A DNA stretch of 64,000 nucleotides from Candidatus Tisiphia endosymbiont of Melanophora roralis (GTDB lineage: Bacteria; Pseudomonadota; Alphaproteobacteria; Rickettsiales; Rickettsiaceae): NCBI RefSeq assembly GCF_964026575.1, contig NZ_OZ032161.1:372001-436000 (forward strand), in the 5' to 3' direction. The notes under the pieces were generated by a model. The model did not search any database, was not told the DNA's origin, and saw only the letters and a program-made list of their open reading frames with translations. Made by a program: the position numbers and the translations under genes. Numbering within the stretch: position 1 is the first letter of the stretch; each line of letters starts with the position of its first letter. Of the stretch, positions 58,580 through 64,000 are shown piece after piece.

Positions 58580-59532
58580 AAAAATTTAAAAATATTGCTG
58601 TTTATGGTGGCGGTAGTTGGGGAACTGCACTAGCCTGTCAGGTGGCAAGGTGCTATGATGCTGCTCCCATATTTTTACGTGATAATAATATTGTTGAAGA
58701 AATAAAAAATAGTAAAACCAATAGCAAATATTTGGGTAGTGATGTTACATTACCAAGTAATATAGTGCCTTGTAGTGAGTTGGCAGCTATTTTAGATCAA
58801 GAAGTAATAATTATTGCTGTACCATCTTTTGCTTTTCATGATACTCTGAATATATTAAAAGATACTGGGATATCTAAGGATGTGGCGTTATTAGTTGCAA
58901 CTAAGGGCTTTTCTAGAGATCCTACAGAACTACTATCCGATAAAGTAAAAAAGATATTACCAAATAATCCGTTGGCGTTTATCGCTGGACCTAACCTAGC
59001 TAAAGAAGTTGCCCAAAATTTATTAAGTTCGGTAACTATTGCTTCTGTAGACATTGACCTTGCAAGAAGATTGGCAATTAGTTTAATATCACAACAATTT
59101 AAGGTTACTATAACTGACTATGTGGTAGCAATGCAAGTGGCATCTGCTGTTAAAAATATTGTAGCGATAAAAAGTGGGTGGTATGAGGCAAAAGGTTATG
59201 GACAGAATGCTAAAGCAGGTCTGATAACGGGGGGGCTTCAAGAAATAAAAATTTTATCTGAGGCCATTGACGGAGAATTAGAGGATAGCTCTATTTTATA
59301 TGCTCCAGGTGTATTAGGGGATTTGGTGCTAACTTGTTACTCTAAAGAATCACGAAATAGTAGATTTGGTTATGAATTAGGGAAGCATTCAGATGTTAAT
59401 AAATTTTTAAATGAAAATTTATACTTAGTGGAGGGTCGAGAATCTGCTAAACTGGTATTGGATCTCATAAGAAAATATGATCTAACATTACCGATTATTT
59501 CATCAGTAATTAAAGAACTGAAATTAGTATGA
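58576..59532 (+). CDS. gpsA: Glycerol-3-phosphate dehydrogenase [NAD(P)+]
   Basis: GpsA makes glycerol-3-phosphate for phospholipids. The nucleotide-binding motif YGGGSWGTALACQVAR (about residues 10-25), LVATKGFSRDPTELLS, AGPNLAKEVAQ and the catalytic Lys in ASAVKNIVAIKSGW (about 195) are present. At 318 residues the length is normal. ATGA overlaps occur with mtaB and mreD, a translationally coupled chain. Confidence 0.95.
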   Translation: MKKFKNIAVYGGGSWGTALACQVARCYDAAPIFLRDNNIVEEIKNSKTNSKYLGSDVTLPSNIVPCSELAAILDQEVIIIAVPSFAFHDTLNILKDTGISKDVALLVATKGFSRDPTELLSDKVKKILPNNPLAFIAGPNLAKEVAQNLLSSVTIASVDIDLARRLAISLISQQFKVTITDYVVAMQVASAVKNIVAIKSGWYEAKGYGQNAKAGLITGGLQEIKILSEAIDGELEDSSILYAPGVLGDLVLTCYSKESRNSRFGYELGKHSDVNKFLNENLYLVEGRESAKLVLDLIRKYDLTLPIISSVIKELKLV

Positions 59533-60035
59533 AGTTTTTTGGCAATTTATCACAAATATTTGGTAAAATAATATTATTAGAATTATGTTTGTTATTATTA
59601 ATTTTTCCGTTAGAAAATTTTAGAATTAATGGAGAATCTATTATTTTCCCAGCTTTTGAAGTTAGTTTACTCTACTATTTTTCCACATTCTATCATATTG
59701 GTTTTTGGCTAATATTTTTAGCAGGAATAATTTTTGACCAGTTATATTCCATGCCAATTGGTACAAATTCTTTGGTTCTGATAATTGCTCACATAATTTT
59801 AGAATTCACAGGAAAATTTTTTGTACTTAGAAGTTATTTAACAAATTTTATCGTCTTTTGTTTCTATTATTTCTTTATATTACATTTTAGATATTTGCTA
59901 ATTTTAAGCAAAGGCTTATCTTCGGAGGGGTATTTTATGATGTTAATGCAGTATCTAACTACTATATTCTCATATAATTTGCTACGAATTCCACTTGATA
60001 AAGCATTAGAATATTTTAGAAAACATGCTAAATAG
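59529..60035 (+). CDS. mreD: Rod-shape protein MreD
   Basis: This is a small integral membrane protein of 168 residues with about five hydrophobic segments, in the MreD position directly before mrdA (PBP2). The segment GIIFDQLYSMPIGTNSL (about residues 75-90) matches the D-x-L-x-x-x-P-x-G motif of MreD. It acts in the elongasome that directs lateral wall growth. It overlaps gpsA by 4 bases and mrdA by 11. Confidence 0.88.
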   Translation: MKFFGNLSQIFGKIILLELCLLLLIFPLENFRINGESIIFPAFEVSLLYYFSTFYHIGFWLIFLAGIIFDQLYSMPIGTNSLVLIIAHIILEFTGKFFVLRSYLTNFIVFCFYYFFILHFRYLLILSKGLSSEGYFMMLMQYLTTIFSYNLLRIPLDKALEYFRKHAK

Positions 60036-61821
60036 TAAAATATTATATAGCCAGTTAATATCAAGAAGGGCTTTTCTCATAGGTTCAGGAAAACTGACAT
60101 TGCTTTCGTTATTGGCTGGAAGAATGTTTTTTATGGAGTTGCTTGAAAATGATAAATATCGTACTTTATCTGATAAAAATCGTATAAGTTTTATTCTAAT
60201 TCCACCTTTTAGAGGGCAAATTTATGATATCAACGGTAACATTATGGCTACAAACCAAACTTGTTTTAGGTTGTTACTTGACATACATAATGGCAATGAT
60301 TACAAAAACGAATTAGCTCTAGTTGCCAATATCCTAGAATTATCCGAAGAAGAACAAAATTACATTAAGCAAAAAATAAAAAAAGCCAATAAACATATTC
60401 CTTTGGTTATACTAGATAATCTTAGCTGGCAACAAATGTCACTTATTGAAGAACAAAAGTTAAATTTAAGTTCTATTTTTGTAGATGCTAGTTATGCAAG
60501 ATTTTACCATTTTTCAGAAGCGACTTGTCATGTGATAGGGTACACTGGACAGATTAATGAGCAAGAAAAACAAGATTTACAAATTAACAATTTAGGGGAT
60601 TTTAATATTGGAAAATTTGGTGTAGAAAAATATTATGAAGACAAGTTACGTGGGAAATTTGGTTATAAGCAGATAGAAGTAAATGCTTTGGGCAAACAAG
60701 TAAGAGAAATCACCAATATTCAAAGCCAGCAAGGTGAGGACTTACATCTAAATATTGACGTGGAACTACAACAAAGAGTGCAGCCATACTTAAATAAACA
60801 AGGTTGCTCTGCAATAGTTATCGATACCACTAATGGTAATGTGCTAGTGCTGGCTATGTCACCAGTATTTGAGGCTAATAATTTTATAAAATTATCCCAA
60901 GATTACTGGCAAAGTTTAGTCAATGATCCCTATAAGCCGTTGATTAATAAGACCATACAAAGTACTTACCCACCTGGATCTATTTTTAAAATTATTACAA
61001 TTTTAGCTGGATTAGAGAATGGCATTAAACCGACTAAAACTGTTAATTGTACTGGGGCTTCAGTATTAGGTAATAATAGCGCTAGGTGCTGGAATCGTCA
61101 TGGCCATGGTATCGTTGATATGTATAATGCTATCAAATATTCTTGTAATTCTTATATGTATGAAATAGCTCGCTTAATAGGTCATAAGAGAATATTAGAT
61201 ATGGCAAGAAATTTTGGTTTTGGTACAAAAACTGGCATTGATTTAACCGGAGAAGCATCAGGTTTTGTTCCTTCAGAAGAGTGGAAAATGAAAAAATTTA
61301 ACTCTAAATGGACGATTGGTGATACTCTTAATTTATCGATAGGGCAGGGGTTCTTATCAGCTACTCCAATCCAGTTAGCTAGATTTGTAACGGCAATTGC
61401 CAATAATGGGAAATTGTATAATCCTAAAATTGCTAAAGATATATCAGTAAAAGATGGGTCAGTATTTGATCAGGTTAATATAAATCAACAATATCTAGAT
61501 ATTTTAAAAGAAGGCATGTATAGAGCAGTTAATACGCAAGGTGGGACTGCCTATTATAGTAGAATTTTGACAGAAGGGCATCAATTAGCTGGTAAAACAG
61601 GTACGGCACAAGTGCAATCAAAGGCTAATATCAATGATGATTTAAATAGAGAGTCAATTGCTTGGGAAAGGCGTAACCACGCTATATTCGCTGGGTTTGC
61701 TCCTTACCTACAACCTCGTTACTCTATTTTAGTTTTTGTAGATCATGGTGGAGGCGGGGGTAGGGCAGCAGCCCCTATAGCTAGTAAGATTATGGCTATG
61801 GTACTTGATAAATATAGCTAA
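60025..61821 (+). CDS. mrdA: Penicillin-binding protein 2
   Basis: This class B penicillin-binding transpeptidase for cell elongation has 598 residues. There is an N-terminal membrane helix (about 15-35), a dimerisation domain (IPPFRGQIYDINGN near residue 50; GKFGVEKYYEDKLRG near 195) and a transpeptidase domain (about 260-595) with STYPPGSIFK (catalytic Ser, S-x-x-K), SCN in YSCNSYMY and KTGTAQ. All catalytic motifs are intact. The gene follows mreD with an 11-base overlap. Confidence 0.96.
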   Translation: MLNSKILYSQLISRRAFLIGSGKLTLLSLLAGRMFFMELLENDKYRTLSDKNRISFILIPPFRGQIYDINGNIMATNQTCFRLLLDIHNGNDYKNELALVANILELSEEEQNYIKQKIKKANKHIPLVILDNLSWQQMSLIEEQKLNLSSIFVDASYARFYHFSEATCHVIGYTGQINEQEKQDLQINNLGDFNIGKFGVEKYYEDKLRGKFGYKQIEVNALGKQVREITNIQSQQGEDLHLNIDVELQQRVQPYLNKQGCSAIVIDTTNGNVLVLAMSPVFEANNFIKLSQDYWQSLVNDPYKPLINKTIQSTYPPGSIFKIITILAGLENGIKPTKTVNCTGASVLGNNSARCWNRHGHGIVDMYNAIKYSCNSYMYEIARLIGHKRILDMARNFGFGTKTGIDLTGEASGFVPSEEWKMKKFNSKWTIGDTLNLSIGQGFLSATPIQLARFVTAIANNGKLYNPKIAKDISVKDGSVFDQVNINQQYLDILKEGMYRAVNTQGGTAYYSRILTEGHQLAGKTGTAQVQSKANINDDLNRESIAWERRNHAIFAGFAPYLQPRYSILVFVDHGGGGGRAAAPIASKIMAMVLDKYS

Positions 61822-61915
61822 CCCGTTAAGGTTCTAGATAGCCCCTCCGTCATTGCACATAGGCGTCAACTTAAGAGCGTAATGATTGAACATGTATAAA
61901 CAAATTAAACACAGC

Positions 61916-62039
61916 CGTCATAGCAAGGCTCGTTAGATGCCGTGGCGATCTAGATAAACAGCGAAGCTGTTTTTTAGAGTAACGCTTCGCGTATCTTAGA
62001 TTGCCGCGTCGCCGCTTGCAGCGGCTTCTCGCAATGACG
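61916..62039. repeat. Palindromic repeat, inverted copy of 19459-19584
   Basis: This 124-base unit starts CGTCATAGCAAGG and ends CGCAATGACG, with inner arms identical in reverse to those at 19.5 kb (AACAGCGAAGCTGTT, GTAACGCTTCGCGTATC, GCGGCTTC). It occupies the 366-base gap between mrdA and nuoN. The rest of the gap (62040-62187) is AT-rich; no clear promoter stands out. Confidence 0.85.
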
Positions 62040-62187
62040 GTTTTTTGGCTAAAACCTTTCCAGTTTAGCTATAATATCAAGAACTTACTCGGGAGTTATA
62101 TAATTGAATATTTTTTACTATTCGTACTTAGTGCTAGCGATTTTATAGTATATATTAGATTTATATAAAAACTTAGAAACTTGCAAT

Positions 62188-63651
62188 ATGACAGACCCAA
62201 TTTTTAAACAATTTGTAATTATTTTACCTGAGATAATGCTGACCTTACTAGCTTTGTTTTCTCAGACATATGCCGTGTTATTTAGTACAAAAACTAAAGC
62301 CATTAGCAATACTCAGATATTACTATCAGCAATATTACTTATTGTTGCTTTTCAACAGTTGCAGTACCTTGCTTTACAAGGTTCAGATAATGATATAATA
62401 GCTTTTCATAATTCTTTTGTCGTTAATCATTTTACTGTTGCTTTTAAATTCTTTGTTTTATTATTTTCAATAATGACTATGATAATTTATCATGCATATT
62501 GTAAAATTACTGGGGAGGAGTTTAAAACAGAATTTATAACCTTAGTGCTGCTTTCTACTGTTGGTGTTTTTATTACTATATCAGCCCGTAATTTTTTACT
62601 TTTATTTGTTGCTATGGAGTTACAGGCACTGGTAGCCTATGTATTAGCTGGCTTTAATCTGAATAATATTAAAGCATCAGAAGGAGCGTTAAAATATTTT
62701 ATCCTTGGGTCTTTGATTAGCTGCCTAACGTTATTTGGTATTTCCTTTATTTATGGATTTGGCGGTAGTTTAGATTATAGTAATATTTTTGAGAAATTGA
62801 ATCATTCACCACAGCCAAATATTGGTTTAATAGTGGGCTTAGTGCTTTTTTTAAGTGGTATCTTATTTAAATTATCAGCTGCTCCTTTGCATAGTTGGAC
62901 GCTAGATGTATATGAAGGGTCTCCCATTCCTTCAATTACCTATTTCTCTGCTGCCACAAAAATTGGTAATGTGGTGGTATTATTAAATATAATGACTATG
63001 GTAATTGGGGATTATAAGCAAATTTCAGTTGATCTAATAAAAATCACTGCGATTTTGTCTATGCTTATTGGGGCAGCTGGTGCTATTAGACAAACCTCCC
63101 TCAAAAGGCTAATGGGTTACAGCACTATTCTAAATATTGGCTATGTGTTAATGGCTATTTCTTTTCATACTCCTTACGGTGATAGAGTAGCCTTACTATA
63201 TATGGTTATTTATGCTGCTTCTGTCACTGGCTTTTTTGCTTGCCTAATTAATCTGCTAGGTAAAAAATCAGATACGGCAACTTTTGATGATATTAAAGGT
63301 CTTGCTTCTACCCGTAAGGCGTTAGCTGCTGGGATTGCGATTATCATGTTCTCTATGATAGGCATTCCACCACTGGCAGGATTTCTTGCGAAATACAGCG
63401 TTTTCTATCAGGCTATTATAGAGAAACAATTTACTCTAGCATTTATAGCTATTGGCACAAGTGTTGTAGCGGCTTATTATTACCTGAAAATAGTTAAGTT
63501 TATGTATTTTTTTGAGGCGGATAAAAGTTTGAAACGAGTTTTAGTACCAACACCTAAGAGCTTAAAATTTATATGCTATTTGATTATTGGAGTTTTATTG
63601 CTACTGTGTGTTTTTATCCAGCCATTTGCTGATACTATGGATGGTTTATAG
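62188..63651 (+). CDS. nuoN: NADH-quinone oxidoreductase subunit N
   Basis: NuoN is one of the antiporter-like membrane subunits of respiratory complex I that drive proton pumping. The 487 residues hold about 14 helices. Family motifs are LFVAMELQALVAYVLAG with the key Glu (about residue 144), GALKYFILGSL (Lys, about 168), FKLSAAPLHSWTLDVYEGSP (about 230-250) and TSLKRLMGYSTI (about 303). It ends 2 bases before birA on the same strand. Confidence 0.96.
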   Translation: MTDPIFKQFVIILPEIMLTLLALFSQTYAVLFSTKTKAISNTQILLSAILLIVAFQQLQYLALQGSDNDIIAFHNSFVVNHFTVAFKFFVLLFSIMTMIIYHAYCKITGEEFKTEFITLVLLSTVGVFITISARNFLLLFVAMELQALVAYVLAGFNLNNIKASEGALKYFILGSLISCLTLFGISFIYGFGGSLDYSNIFEKLNHSPQPNIGLIVGLVLFLSGILFKLSAAPLHSWTLDVYEGSPIPSITYFSAATKIGNVVVLLNIMTMVIGDYKQISVDLIKITAILSMLIGAAGAIRQTSLKRLMGYSTILNIGYVLMAISFHTPYGDRVALLYMVIYAASVTGFFACLINLLGKKSDTATFDDIKGLASTRKALAAGIAIIMFSMIGIPPLAGFLAKYSVFYQAIIEKQFTLAFIAIGTSVVAAYYYLKIVKFMYFFEADKSLKRVLVPTPKSLKFICYLIIGVLLLLCVFIQPFADTMDGL

Positions 63652-63653
63652 CT

Positions 63654-64000
63654 ATGTCGTGGCAGGAAAAATATAATCTACTAATTTTTGATGAGATAGA
63701 TAGTACCAGTTCTGAAGCTATTAGGATGGCTAAGGATTGTCCTGATAAAAATTATGTAATATTGGCAAAAAATCAGACAAAATCGCGTGGAAGAAATAGT
63801 AGAATTTGGCATTCTAGTCTAGGGAATTTGCATGTTAGTATATTATTAAATCATAAGATTAATCTTAGCTATATTCCGCAATTATCTTTTGTTATGGCTA
63901 TTGTTGTTTATAAAACTATCAATTCTTTGACCACTAGATCAGAAAATTCTATTAAATTAAAATGGCCCAATGATGTTTTGATAAATGACAAGAAAGTATC
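63654..64000 (+). CDS. birA: Biotin-protein ligase BirA, N-terminal part
   Basis: The window ends inside this gene. About 115 residues are visible and match the catalytic domain of biotin-[acetyl-CoA carboxylase] ligase: FDEIDSTSSEAIRMAK (biotin-binding region, residues 12-27), then TKSRGRNSRIWHS, the G-R-G-R-x-x-R-x-W-type ATP/biotin loop, and LKWPNDVLIND, the conserved KWPND. There is no N-terminal DNA-binding domain, so it is a mono-functional ligase. It starts 2 bases after the nuoN stop. Confidence 0.93.
   Translation, partial: MSWQEKYNLLIFDEIDSTSSEAIRMAKDCPDKNYVILAKNQTKSRGRNSRIWHSSLGNLHVSILLNHKINLSYIPQLSFVMAIVVYKTINSLTTRSENSIKLKWPNDVLINDKKV

Noticed and set aside
61822-62187. Small RNA gene between mrdA and nuoN
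   Set aside because: The structure is explained by the dispersed palindromic repeat that also occurs at 19.5 kb.

Overview
This window comes from an AT-rich genome of the family Rickettsiaceae, either a Rickettsia or a close relative such as a protist or arthropod symbiont. The marker for this is an ATP/ADP translocase of the Tlc1 type (11.7 kb). It fits with mitochondria-like operons (hemD, a short membrane protein, a hemY-like TPR protein, an M16 peptidase), a stand-alone SpoT hydrolase domain, a secreted phospholipase D and many short palindromic repeats. Lipid A genes (lpxD, lpxA, lpxI) and peptidoglycan genes (dapF, mrcA, mrdA, mreD) are present, so the cell probably still makes lipopolysaccharide and a wall, unlike Orientia.

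Layout. 0-3.2 kb: end of an MFS transporter, lolC-lolD, truA. 3.5-8.4 kb: an EmrA-like protein with a stop near its start, pld, lipA, mrp and a CofE-like ligase. 8.5-11.5 kb: a large secreted protein behind a frameshifted DUF3142 gene. 11.7-16.8 kb: tlc, tRNA-Phe and lpxD-fabZ-lpxA-lpxI. 17.3-21.6 kb: a PleD-like diguanylate cyclase, rppH, mnhE-like and emrB. 21.8-29.2 kb: two unknown low-complexity proteins, a dicarboxylate transporter, bolA, an EAL protein, an IS4 remnant and the SpoT-like hydrolase. 29.4-32.8 kb: an unrecognised cluster made of a methyltransferase, a split unknown protein and an S-adenosylhomocysteine hydrolase-like protein. 33-44.5 kb: an accessory region bounded by two inverted IS630 copies, containing MITE pairs, two effector-like unknowns, rho, mdh, yaaA, a COG2958 protein, a group II intron remnant and an IS4 transposase fragment. 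44.7-64 kb: nuoF, a phytase-like cysteine phosphatase, a broken toxin-antitoxin pair, miaB, mrcA, the hemD operon, a DUF1543 gene, dapF-mtaB-gpsA-mreD-mrdA, nuoN and the start of birA.

Most notable observations. (1) A 262-bp intergenic element at 4551-4812 holds five stem-loops, two of whose loops are perfectly complementary over 12 nt. (2) A second copy of this element is cut in two. One half lies beside each IS630 copy, each half touching the opposite end of the IS, which implies that the segment at about 34.1-43.4 kb has been inverted by recombination between the two IS copies. (3) Both IS630 copies carry the same in-frame TAG. (4) A 144-bp palindromic insertion with a TA duplication sits in-frame inside a ParE toxin gene; removing it restores the toxin. 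(5) The methyltransferase/SAH hydrolase-like cluster at 29.4-32.8 kb is the best candidate for an undescribed pathway.
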